DNA from: Symbiodinium natans
Taxonomy: Eukaryota; Sar; Dinophyceae; Suessiales; Symbiodiniaceae
DNA length: 64,000 bases
Assembly (NCBI GenBank): GCA_905221605.1
Contig: CAJNDS010002644.1
Span: 100,001 to 164,000, forward strand
Direction: 5' to 3'
Positions 19,341 to 28,281 of the stretch are shown in pieces; the stretch's first letter is position 1, and each line of letters opens with the position of its first letter. The notes below the pieces were generated by a model. The model did no database searches and was not told the DNA's origin. It saw nothing but the letters and a program-made list of their open reading frames with translations. The translations under genes and the position numbers were made by a program.

Positions 19341-20019
19341 TTCGGGGTTGGTTGGGGGTTGGGGTTTCGGGGTTTCGTGGTTATAGAGTTTAGGGGTTCA
19401 GGGCTTTAGGGGAGTTCGGTGCTCTCGAAGGTTAAGGAGCCTGAGGATAGCTTCCGACTCAATGAGCACGAGAGGGTTTCCCACGGCAGATGAGGCTTCC
19501 TCAGGGCTTAGGGCTTTAAGGTTAACTGCAAAGGGCAACTTACCAACTGAGGTTGCGATATGCCTGGTCTTCTCCACTTGAGGGGCGCAAGCAGCTTCGC
19601 AAGGACTTGATGGGAGGGGAAGCCCTTAGATCTACTCCGACGTTCCGACGATGCCCCCTGTATTTACTCAGAGATTCCTTAAATTCTCCCCCCCCCCATA
19701 GCTGGACCCTAAGACTTTTCGAACGATTACCACAGGGCACTTGTTTGAAGGGTTTGGGAACGGTTAAGTAAACCCTAAACTCTAGACCCCAGGGGTTGGC
19801 GAGACGAAATAGGGTTTAGGGTTTAGGGTTTTGGGTTTTGGGAACTCTAGGGGTGTAGGCGGTTTAGGGTTTAGGGTTTACGGTTCCCGGGGCTCACAGA
19901 GTAGCGACGTAGTTTCGTAAAGCGGTTTCATCCAACGTCTCACGGACTGTTCACGCCCTCAAAAAGAGACAGCAATCCCTATACTAGCCTCTTCAGGAAG
20001 AATGTTTTCTGGGGCTCTT
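19341..20019. other. Unassigned, telomere-variant rich
   Basis: Degenerate GGGGTTT stretches, a C tract (about 19689-19698) and short TTTAGGG blocks (19808-19845, 19860-19880). Small open frames overlap on both strands; none is convincing. Confidence 0.35.
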
Positions 20020-20130
20020 AAGCAAATAGGAGTAGGTATAAAAAAGGGTGCCCTTTTTGTTTTAAAGGGGATTATAAGGGACCCTAAACCCTACAAAAAG
20101 GGAATAAGGGCCGACTCCCGGTCCTAGAGC
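20020..20130. mobile_element. Family A introner-like element
   Basis: AGGAGTAGGTATAAAAAAGG, GTGCCCTTTTTG, AAAGGGGATTATAAGGGACC and GGGAATAAGGG..GACTCCCGGTCCTAG. Lies next to the terminal exon of the minus-strand gene at 20137. Confidence 0.75.
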
Positions 20131-20136
20131 TACTAG

Positions 20137-22236
20137 CTACAGGATCCCTGGCGCCTCGCGCGTCTGCGCGTTGCTGACTGCCGTGAAGCCCTCCTCCAGA
20201 AGGATGGAGTGAGCCTTCTGGACCTTACAGATCCCATCAGGGTTGAGGGCTGAGGGTTGAGGGCTTAGGGTTTAGGATTTATAGGGTTTAGGATCTATAT
20301 GCGGTTTACTAAACCCTAAACCCTAAACCCTAAACCCTAAACCCTAAACCCAAACCCTAAACCCTAAACCCTAAACCCTTTAGGATTTAAGGGGTTCATG
20401 GCGTAAGTTTCAGGAGGACGGAGCGATCTTTCTGGACCTGGCCTAGAGGGTTAGGTTAGGGGTTGAGTGGGTTTCGGGGGGGTTGGGGGTTTAGGTCTAG
20501 GAATGCTAGGTTTAGGTGATTGCTAGGTTTCCCTTGAGCAACACACCCCACGTCCCCCCGAGTCTCCCCCGCCCTCCACACATTGAATCTTCCCAACGCG
20601 ACCCTACTGCAACCCTTGATTGAAGACTCACACCCCTCGAGGAAATACTATATTCCTTGAAAAGGAACCCCAAAAAGGGTACCCCGAGTTCGGAAACCCA
20701 CATATACCCAATCAAGGCAGTACAGTCATAGATGATGATACCAGTCTTCGCGTTCACTTGATTGAGAAAGGACTTCGAATCACCCCGAAACCCCGTATGA
20801 AAAGGCGGAGGTTTTTGTTCTATTGATTACGAAAGGGCACCCCTGCTATGATCACTCTTGCCAATATCCCCAAAGAGCCCTAACCGCGCACTCACCAACA
20901 CCTTCATATCAACACCCTAAAACCCTGTAAACCCATTCAACCCATTGAACCCCTTGAACCCTTGAACCCACTAACACACATTGAGCCCATTCAACCCATA
21001 TTAACCCATTAATTACACGCCTTCAGCCCTAAGCCTTAAGCCCATTAAACCCTGAACCCTTAAAACCCCCAAAACCCTAAACCCGAGAAACCCCAAACCC
21101 ATTAAACCCCTAAACGCGCCTCTTGCGGGTCGTCGCCGAAGAGGAGAAGTGGCTGGTGGCAATTCTCGGCCTTCGCAAGCTCCCTAACTCAAGGGTTTAG
21201 GGTTTAGGGTCTAATTAGGTGTGACCTTACACCTTTCAATGGGTGACATGTGCCTTAAATTTCTTTTGAGGTACGAGCCGTAATGATTCGAATAGGTTCT
21301 TGTGTTTTTTTTTGTTTTGTGGGGGGGGGGGGGTATTGTCGTAGACCTAAAAAGGGGTCATAAGGGTATTCCGACCCCTATATTACCAGAAGCAGATTGT
21401 GTTTGTTGGTTTGTTGGATGAACCCAAAAAGGGCGAATGACCCCCAGATCTGTCAGGGCTACACTAGACGAAACCCTATACATCAGGGTAGCTTCACAGT
21501 CCCTTAAGAAGGGCCCTTAAAGGGGGACCCCTTGTATAACTATAGAACCCAGGGCCCATGCTTCAGTACCCTTCGGGTTTAGGGTTTAGGGTTTAGGGTT
21601 TAGGGTTTAGGGTTTAGGGTTTTTAAGGGCCCATGAAACTACTCTTAGACTAGAAACCCTACAACCCTAAGCCACCAGTCCCTACACTGCATGAGTACAA
21701 TAGGGAAACATGTCCGAAACACGACGCCCATGCAAGAGAGCCTTGATCGGAACAAAAGAAACGCCCAACCCTAAACCCTAAGCCCTAAGCCCTAAACCCT
21801 AAGCCCTAAGCCCTAAGCCCTAAGCCCTAAACCCTAAACCCTAAACCCTAAAGGCATCGTTGTTACTTGTCGGCTTTGGGATGTAGGAGCCTCAGCTGCA
21901 AGCCAGGGGCCCTGAATCTGTCGATCTTAAACCCTTTTGGGTTTAGGGAGTTTAGGGAGTTCAGGGTTCAGGGTTTAGGGTTTAGGGTTTAGGGTTTAGG
22001 GTTTAGGGTTTAGGATTGGGATGTTCCCCCTTATTCTAACAGTCCTTAATAGGGATTCTAGTACCCCCTACTACAACCCCAAAAAACGGGCTGCTAGGGG
22101 AACATCCCAAGTTGAGGGAGTGGAGGGTGTTTAGGGTTAGGGGAGAGCCCTAAACCCACAGGTCCGGGGCCCCTGCCTCCCAGCCAAAGGCGCGGAGCTT
22201 CTCGCGGAGCTGCGCGAGAGGCATGTCCACAGAGAC
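20137..22236 (-). CDS. Multi-exon gene, unknown family
   Basis: Exon 22236-22160 follows acceptor GCGCAG, reads VSVDMPLAQLREKLRAFGWE then AGAPD, and ends at CT|GTGGGTTTAGGG. Exon 21183-21116 follows GAGTTAG, reads ELAKAENCHQPLLLFGDDPQ then EA, and ends C|GTTTAGGGG. These two join in phase (CTG across the junction). A terminal exon 20223-20137 reads VQKAHSILLEEGFTAVSNAQ then TREAPGIL and TAG; its phase does not match the 21116 donor directly, so an exon may be missing or it may be another gene. No domain recognised; the composition is soluble and charged. Confidence 0.6.
20260..20382. repeat. Opposed telomeric arrays inside a duplicated segment
   Basis: TTTAGGG-type units then CCCTAAA units. 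The flanks contain diverged copies of the same exon piece (20190-20227 and 20418-20450). Confidence 0.85.
20418..20450 (-). pseudogene. Degenerate copy of an exon fragment
   Basis: On the minus strand it reads VQKDRSVLL, matching VQKAHSILL at 20223-20197, then diverges into stops. It is separated from the original by telomeric repeats. Confidence 0.6.
20455..21110. other. Unassigned; possible family F relic
   Basis: 20654-20710 holds GAACCCCAAAAAGGGTACCC and GAGTTCGGAAACCCACAT, resembling family F. The rest is A/C-rich degenerate heptamer sequence (20900-21110). No supported gene. Confidence 0.4.
21272..21395. mobile_element. Family G inverted-repeat element
   Basis: TAATGATTCGAATAGG on the left and ATTCCGACCCCTATATTAC on the right, with a poly-G interior, match the arrangement at 3137-3248. 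Confidence 0.6.
21500..21655. mobile_element. Family H element interrupted by a telomeric array
   Basis: AAGGGCCCTTAAAGGGGGACC, then GGGCCCATGCTTCAG and TTTAAGGGCCCATGAAACTA match 26293-26403 and 36712-36820. A TTTAGGG array (21578-21621) sits within the element. Confidence 0.6.
21767..21853 (-). repeat. Telomere-variant array (CCCTAAG)n and (CCCTAAA)n
   Basis: Runs of CCCTAAG are intermixed with CCCTAAA, showing local amplification of a variant. Confidence 0.9.
22016..22113. mobile_element. Family E inverted-repeat element
   Basis: Terminal inverted repeats TTGGGATGTTCCCCCTTAT and AGGGGAACATCCCAA; interior contains AACAGTCCTTAATAGGGA. Relatives at 53995-54126, 56706-56812 and 63486-63570. 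No coding capacity. Confidence 0.8.
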
Positions 22237-22257
22237 CTGCGCTTGGGGTACAGGTCC

Positions 22258-22760
22258 CTGACTCAGGGTTTGGGGGTTTAGGGTTTGGGGTTTGGGGTTT
22301 AGGGTTCAGGGTTTAGGGTTTAAGGTAAAGGGTGAACCCCGTGTCATCGTCGGAATCTCGAAATATTCTAGGGAAAAGATGGCCAGCGACATGACCTAGA
22401 GGTGGTCAACAAAGTGATGCACTTGCCTCCAACAGCTTGGGTATTCACAGTGAGAACCCTAAACCCTAAACCCTAAACCCTAAACCCTAAGCCCTAACAG
22501 TTCAACCCCTAAGCATTTGGGGCTCATCCCAACGAAGAAGCCTTAGGGTTCGGGTCTCGGAGTTCCCTGGCCTCCTTTCGCTTCAGGGTTGCCGTCCTGC
22601 GGAAGATGAGGCGGGGCTTGGGCTTCGGGCTTCGGGCTTCGGGCTTAGGGCTTAGGGCTTAGTGCTTAGGGCTTAGGGCTTAGGGCTTAGGGTTTAGGGT
22701 TTAGGGTTGAGGGTTCAGGGTTCAGGGTATAGGGTTGAGGGTTTAGGGTTTAGGGTATCC
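22258..22760 (+). repeat. Telomere-variant blocks
   Basis: GGGTTTG/GGGTTTA units at 22263-22330, a CCCTAAA block at 22455-22500, and homogeneous runs GGGCTTC then GGGCTTA then GGGTTTA at 22618-22760. A short exon-like minus-strand piece with acceptor CCGCAG lies near 22605-22550. Confidence 0.8.
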
Positions 22761-22889
22761 AGGGTTAACACGGTTTCGTGTTTAGGGGTTGAGGTTCTGA
22801 GGGTTTAGTGTTTGGGGGTTTTGGTCTGGAGAGTTTCGCCTTCAGGGTTTGGGGTTTCAGCTTTAGGGTTGGAGGGTTTAGCGTGGTTC

Positions 22890-23075
22890 TAGACCCTAAA
22901 CCCCTAAACCCTAAACCCTGCACCCTAAACCCTAAACCCTAAACCCCTAACCCCTAACCCCTAAACCCTAGCCCTAAACCCTAAACCCTTAAACCCCACA
23001 ACCCTAAACCCTAGCCCTAAACCCTAAACCCTAAACCCTAAACCCTGTAAACCCTAAACCCTAAACCCTGAACCC
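22890..23075 (-). repeat. CCCTAAA array, degenerate
   Basis: About twenty-four units with frequent CCCCTAA and CCCTAGC variants. Confidence 0.9.
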
Positions 23076-23087
23076 TGAAACCTCAGA

Positions 23088-23172
23088 CCTTGCTGTAGGG
23101 TCTTAGGCCTCTGGTGTTGCTTTTCGAGGGGCTCCAGGGAAATCTCCAAGGACCGCAGGGGCGAGCACGGGA
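23088..23172 (-). CDS. Possible exon, unknown protein
   Basis: Minus-strand frame IPCSPLRSLEISLEPLEKQH then QRPKTLQQG is open between two telomeric arrays. No motif recognised. Confidence 0.3.
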
Positions 23173-23452
23173 TCCTTAAAACTGGGATCCTGGGGTTTAG
23201 GGTTTAGGGTTTAGGGTTTAGGGTTCCGGGTTTAGGGTTTCGGGTTCGGGGCCTTATGCCACGCTGATACCTGTTGGGGTCTGTGGACCCCTAAACCGCA
23301 AAACCCTGCATCGTAGAAAAAACCAAAGCCGCCCCCAAGGCTGCTGCTGCAGCCCTATAAACCCTTAACCCTTATAATCCTCGAAACCCAAACCCGGACG
23401 CAACACACGAGGTTCAGGGCTTGGCGTGAAGGGCTGCTTGTTTTGGAAGTAG

Positions 23453-23513
23453 GCGGGTACGTGCCGCTATCCGACAACGACTGCAACTTCGTAACCCTAT
23501 TCGGGGCACTCAG
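23453..23513 (+). CDS. Exon, unknown protein
   Basis: Follows acceptor GGAAGTAG and ends CTCAG|GTACTT. Reads GYVPLSDNDCNFVTLFGAL. No family recognised. A minus-strand frame across the same DNA is longer but lacks good splice sites. Confidence 0.42.
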
Positions 23514-23519
23514 GTACTT

Positions 23520-24990
23520 CATCATCCTGCCTCGCGCTAACACATGAACCTCCAAGTGCACCCACAAGCGAGGCGAGCAAGACTCAACCCGAAGCTCCTC
23601 TGCACCAACTGGTTCCACCGAATGAAAATCTGCTTGGAGATCTATGGGTAGTTCAGTAAAAGTATGTATACCCTCGCGAGGGCTCTTCTCACAGGCTCAA
23701 TCTCCCCCTCAAGTAGACTTGGGGTGCGGGCGCGGGGGGGGGGACCCTAAACCCTAAACCGAAACCCTAAACCCTAAACCCTCAAGTAGACTTGGGGGTG
23801 GGGGCGGCGTCCTCTTATCGATCTTTATCTGCAAGGAAGACATCCGGGGATGTCGAGCCACCGCCCGGATCTCCTGCATGTCTGCGCAAGGCATCTAAAC
23901 CAAACATCTGAGCCCCTGAACATTTTTGGGTTTAGGGTTTAGGGTGTAGGGTTTAGGGCTTAGGGTTTAGGGTCTGGGGTTCAGGGCTCCGTAATGGTGT
24001 AAGGCAAGGCTGCGCTTTCCTTCGTTGGTTAGTTGGATACAGGAACCCAGCACCCAAGCCAATCGGGATAAAAGATGCCACCGAGCTTCCCAACGGAACA
24101 GCTGTGTGTAGATGGTCTGCGCAATTCAGGGCCAAAGCCCGAAACCCGAAACCCCAAATGGTCAGCTCTCGAATTATAACCCGACCCTTGTAAATTAAGG
24201 ACCATACCTGAACACTGAGCCCATAACATTGAGCCCCTCCAATAGGAAGTATTTAGCTTAGCAGCCACACGCTTCAGCACTCGTGAACAAGCAGGCAGCG
24301 TCCCTCACTTTCCAAACCCTGAGATTCGATGGAGATCCCGAGTCTCATAGCAAGCGAAACTCTCGACTTCTCAACAAGCACAAGCCCAGACAAGAACAGA
24401 TCCCTCCCCCAAGCAGGGCAGGACAGTCGAACATCCCCCCCCCCCCCCCCCGCCCCCGTCTCCCCACGTTCTCCAGGGGCTGGGGGGCGGGAAAAGCTAA
24501 ATGCTCACGCGACGCTTTGCTAGTGCGAGGCACACAACCCTCCTGCACCTACAAGCCCTGCAGGCAGAGCCGGCAGAGCCACATGCTTGCAGAACAACAA
24601 TAAGCCTCAACTGCTCGGAGCACGAGCGCTGAACGGTTGCAAGACCAGTCTTCTGCAGCGCAGGTACTTCCCACGTGGATACACGAACGCACGCACCTGG
24701 AAGCACTGCCGCAGGTTGTGCCTACACTTTACAAAGCAACAGGCCTTGAACAACCCCAACAACCAAACCGAGGGTTAAGGGTTAGGGGTACATAAGCTAA
24801 GCCGTAAACGCCCAACACTAAGCCCGCAAAAGCCGAGGTCCGAAATGCTGCAGAATCTATAGAAAGTATTACCCCGAACCTTCACAAACCAGACCTCAAC
24901 CCCTAAACCTTTCTTAACCTCCAGCCCTTCTCCCTAAACCATGAAGTCCATTCACAACCTTGCATCCCCAAACCTCCAAGACGCTTCAAG
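23520..24990. other. Largely unassigned
   Basis: Contains a telomeric block flanked by a duplication (23706-23806), another TTTAGGG block (23930-23975), a C tract (24436-24456) and several overlapping small open frames around 24280-24780. None has a motif or splice support. Confidence 0.35.
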
Positions 24991-24997
24991 TCCTCAG

Positions 24998-25062
24998 CCG
25001 CGCTGGGCGGGCTAGCTGCGGCGCTAGACTCGGAAGGGTTGCCTGGGCGCCAGTGTCTGGGG
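24998..25062 (+). CDS. Exon, unknown protein
   Basis: Follows acceptor GTCCTCAG, reads ALGGLAAALDSEGLPGRQCL then G, and meets a GTTGTACC donor. Ala/Gly/Leu-rich. No family recognised. Confidence 0.42.
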
Positions 25063-25691
25063 GTTGTACCTTGGCCCTTTGAGTTTGTACCCTTGGGTTT
25101 AGGGGGACCCTTTTTTAAAGATCCTTAAGGTAGTATAAGGACCATGTTAGGAGTACATAAAGGGGAGCCTCTAGGCTACAACCTTAGGGGTACTAGTCTG
25201 AATCCCGTGAGAGTGCGGGTAGAGGGCCGGGGGATTGGAGCTAATAGGTTCAGGGTTTGGGTTGTTCAGGGTTCAGGGTTTGCTGTGTTCAGAGTTTAGG
25301 GTTTGGAGTTGAGGGTGTTGAGGGTTCTGGGGCTGAAGGTTTCGGACTTTTGGATTGGGGAATGATTGGGGCTTTAGCAGCCAACTTGCCAGCGAAGACG
25401 AAGGCCAGTTTTAATTGAGTACCCCAACATCAAGTAATCACCTTTTTGTAACTACAGCTACTCTACTAATAGCCCAGTTATATAAGACCCCAGATGTCAC
25501 TGCCCATGCTAATCGAAACCTGCCTTGAACCCTAACCCCCTTGACCCACGAAGGGTTTAGGGGATTCGGGAAGAGGTTCCCAAAACCCTCCACCCTATAA
25601 CCCTAAGGGTTTAGGGTTTGGGTTTAGGGTTTAGGGTTTAGGGTTGGTTTCGGGTTCAGGGCCTTCAGGGCCTTCAGGGAGTTCAGGGTAT

Positions 25692-25754
25692 CTAAGCGCG
25701 AACAGCAGCAAGCCGTTGAGGCGGGCACCGATGTCCACGATGGTGGCGGGCTTC
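25692..25754 (-). CDS. Exon, unknown membrane-associated protein
   Basis: Acceptor CCCTCAG (made of a telomere-like unit), then KPATIVDIGARLNGLLLFAL. Flanked by TTTAGGG arrays at 25600-25660 and 25753-25853. No family recognised. Confidence 0.5.
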   Translation of the reverse strand, partial: EARHHRGHRCPPQRLAAVRA

Positions 25755-25853
25755 CTGAGGGTTTAGGGTTTAGGGCTTAGGGTTTAGGGTTTAGGGTTTA
25801 TTGTTTAGGGTTTAGGGTTTAGGGTTTAGGGTTTAGGGTTTAGGGTTTAGGGT
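25753..25853 (+). repeat. Interstitial TTTAGGG array
   Basis: Fourteen units with two variants. Confidence 0.95.
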
Positions 25854-25955
25854 ACTTAGTAACCCATTACAAGTGTAGTTACAACCCACATATAAGCCCT
25901 TGAAGTACCCTAATACGGGCCATTTTTGGGTTAGAAGTACGCTAGACTCTGATAC
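25853..25955. mobile_element. Family D element
   Basis: TTAGTAACCCATTACAAGTG and ATAAGCCCTTGAAGTACC match the ends and interior of the family D copies at 1031 and 56816. Confidence 0.45.
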
Positions 25956-26292
25956 CTAGTTGTCCAGAACCTGCGGGAACTGAAGGTTAGCCCCTGGGAT
26001 GATCACGGGATTAAATTACCCCAAAAAGGCTCAAGGCTACTCTACACCTAGGGGTACCCCAAAGAAGGATGCAGAGAGCTAGTGATAAGCTATATATTTC
26101 CCTCCCTGCCTCAAAAGACAGGCCACAGAGCTACTTCCCGCACCCTCTGCCCTGAAGCCTAAAGCCTAAGCCCTACAACACCCTAAACCCCAAAACCCTG
26201 TCTATCCCGAGGGAGTTATCAGGCTCGGGTTTTCCTGGACAGTGTGTGCCCGCGACAGCTACCCACAGCTCCAAAGTTGAAGGACTCTTGGG

Positions 26293-26403
26293 GTAGTCTC
26301 ATGGGCCCTTAATATGGTCCCTCGGGCCCTTCATTTGTATAGGGTATACAAGGGGTACCCTTTTAAGGGCCCATACTAAGGGACCTTGTAACTACCCTAA
26401 GAC
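26293..26403. mobile_element. Family H inverted-repeat element
   Basis: TAGTCTCATGGGCCCTTAAT and the distal AAGGGCCCATACTAAGGGAC pair as inverted repeats around GGGTATACAAGGGGTACCC. Relatives at 21500-21655 and 36712-36820. Confidence 0.7.
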
Positions 26404-26831
26404 ATACAGTTACAGGCCATGAGGTCTAGGTGAAGCTTCTGGGCTAATCTGTAGGCACATGACCCTAGACCCAAGAGTAATCTAGGGATAAGAAGGGTAT
26501 GCTTTTTGGTTCAAAGGGGCTAGTCAAAAAACCTAAACCCAAAAACGACGGGAATAAGGGGTCCTGGGGACCCCGAAACCATACGATCCAAGGTCCAGTC
26601 GTCTCTGCTGCTGAATCGATCGAGGATGCTCTCCAGAAATGGGCACTCCTCCCCCTCCCTGAACACTTGCTTCTGCTTCCCGAGCAGAAACAAGCTGGTT
26701 CCAAGGCACAATCGCCCAAAGCACTTGTTCCCCTAAACCCTAAACCCTAAACTCCTGAACCCTAAAACCCTTGTTCAGACCTTGGTCCGAGGTGAGGGTG
26801 CTGAGGGACATCCCATCCTTCAGCATGGCCT
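26404..26831 (-). CDS. Split gene, unknown family
   Basis: Exon 26831-26781 (acceptor CGAAGGCAG, donor CAAG|GTCTGA) reads AEAMLKDGMSLSTLTSDQ. Exon about 26690-26573 reads KQVFREGEECPFLESILDRF then SSRDDWTLDRMVSG and runs into a family A introner (26464-26573); the sequence beyond it reads VMCLQISPEASPRPHG before family H. The phase between the first two exons is not resolved. VFREGEE recalls the start of a cyclic-nucleotide-binding fold, but this is weak. Confidence 0.5.
26464..26573 (-). mobile_element. Family A introner
   Basis: GACCCAAGAGTAATCTAGGG at one end and GGAATAAGGGGTCCTGGGGA at the other, with a possible GACC target duplication. It lies directly downstream of a coding exon on the minus strand. 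Confidence 0.7.
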
Positions 26832-27034
26832 CTGCCTTCGCGGGTGAGCCAGAGCGGCCCAGTTGTGCGCGCTATAAGGGAGCCTTAGGGTTTGGGGTTT
26901 AGGGTGTAGGATTTAGGGTTTAGAGGATAATCTACATGTCTATAAAAAAATAAAATGGGTGCTGGGGCTCTTCGAACCCTTAAGCCCTAAGTCCGAAGAG
27001 AATCTCCGAAGCTAAAGCACAGATGCACCCGAAA

Positions 27035-27400
27035 CCCTCAAACCCTAAACACCAAACCCCCCAAACCCTAAACCGTCAAACCCTGAAACGTCGAACCCCA
27101 AATCCGAACTCTGAAACCCAAAACCCGAAACCCTAAACCTTGAAACCCTAAACCCTGAAACCCCAAACCCTGAAACCCTAAACCCTAAACCCAAGACCCT
27201 AAACCCCAAACCCTAAACCCCAAACCCCGTGCCGAGGTGAGTGCGAGGCCATCTGTCGCATTGGCTCGCTGGGCAGCCGACAGGGCTGCAAGTGAACCTT
27301 TAGGGTTTAGGGTTTAGGGTTTAGGGTTGAGGGTTTTAGGGTTTAGGGTTTAGGGTTTCGGGTTTCGGGTTGAGGGTTTTAGGGTTTCGGAGTGACAGCT
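27035..27400. repeat. Opposed telomere-variant arrays
   Basis: CCCTAAA/CCCCAAA/CCCTGAA units (27035-27235) face TTTAGGG units (27298-27392) across about 60 bp. Confidence 0.9.
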
Positions 27401-27604
27401 TCAGGGCTTCTACCGGTGTTTGGGGCTTCCGGTTTTAGTGCCTTAGGAGACCCCAACCCTAAACCATAGGCCGCCCGCGCCAGGCGGCGGCCGGTACAAC
27501 TGAACGCTACCGCTTCGAGATCTGCTTGCTTTGCCAAGCAGATCGAGCTTGCCACACCTGATGCATCCCTGCTAGCCATAGGGCACAATGTAATAATGGA
27601 TTAA
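27401..27604. other. Unassigned; weak minus-strand exon
   Basis: Minus strand reads CLAKQADLEAVAFSCTGRRL then ARAAYG. Gene-like composition without splice support. Confidence 0.25.
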
Positions 27605-28249
27605 CCCTTAACCCCCGACGCGCGACCCCGGCGGGGGAGGTCGGGCCGAAGAAGCTGTTGCGCCCCCGCCAGGTTGCCCCCGCCAGGGTTGCCCCCGCCA
27701 GGGTTGCCCCTGCCAGGGTTGGCCCCTGGCAGGGTTGCCTTCGCAGGGTTGCCCCCGCCAGGGTTGCCCCCACCAGGGTTGGGGTTGCCCCCGCCAGGGT
27801 TGCCCCCACCAGGGTTGCCCCAGGGTTGCCCCCACCAGGGTTGCCCCCACCAGGTTTGCCCCCACCAAAGTTGCCCCAGGGTTGACCCCACCAGGTTTGC
27901 CCCACCAAAGTTGCCCCTGCGCCAGGCTTGCCCCGCCACAGGGTTGCCCCCGCCAGGGTTGCCCCTGCCAGGGTTGCCCCCGCCAGGGTTGCCCCCGCCA
28001 GGGTTGCCCCCGCCAGGGTTGCCCCCGCCAGCCTACTAGGCCCCCTCACATTCCCCCCAGAATTGCCCTTGCCGCTTAGTCATTTTTGTCTATGAAGGGC
28101 GACTCCAGACATATATACATGTGACAGGGTTGCCGCCAGCCTACTTGGGTTGGTCGCCGGAATTGGCCTCGCCTATTCAGGCTTCTCGCCCTGCCAAAGT
28201 TCTCCATTAGTGGCCCCCGCCAGCTCCTTTGAGACTCCAGACATATATG

Positions 28250-28281
<32 letters not shown>

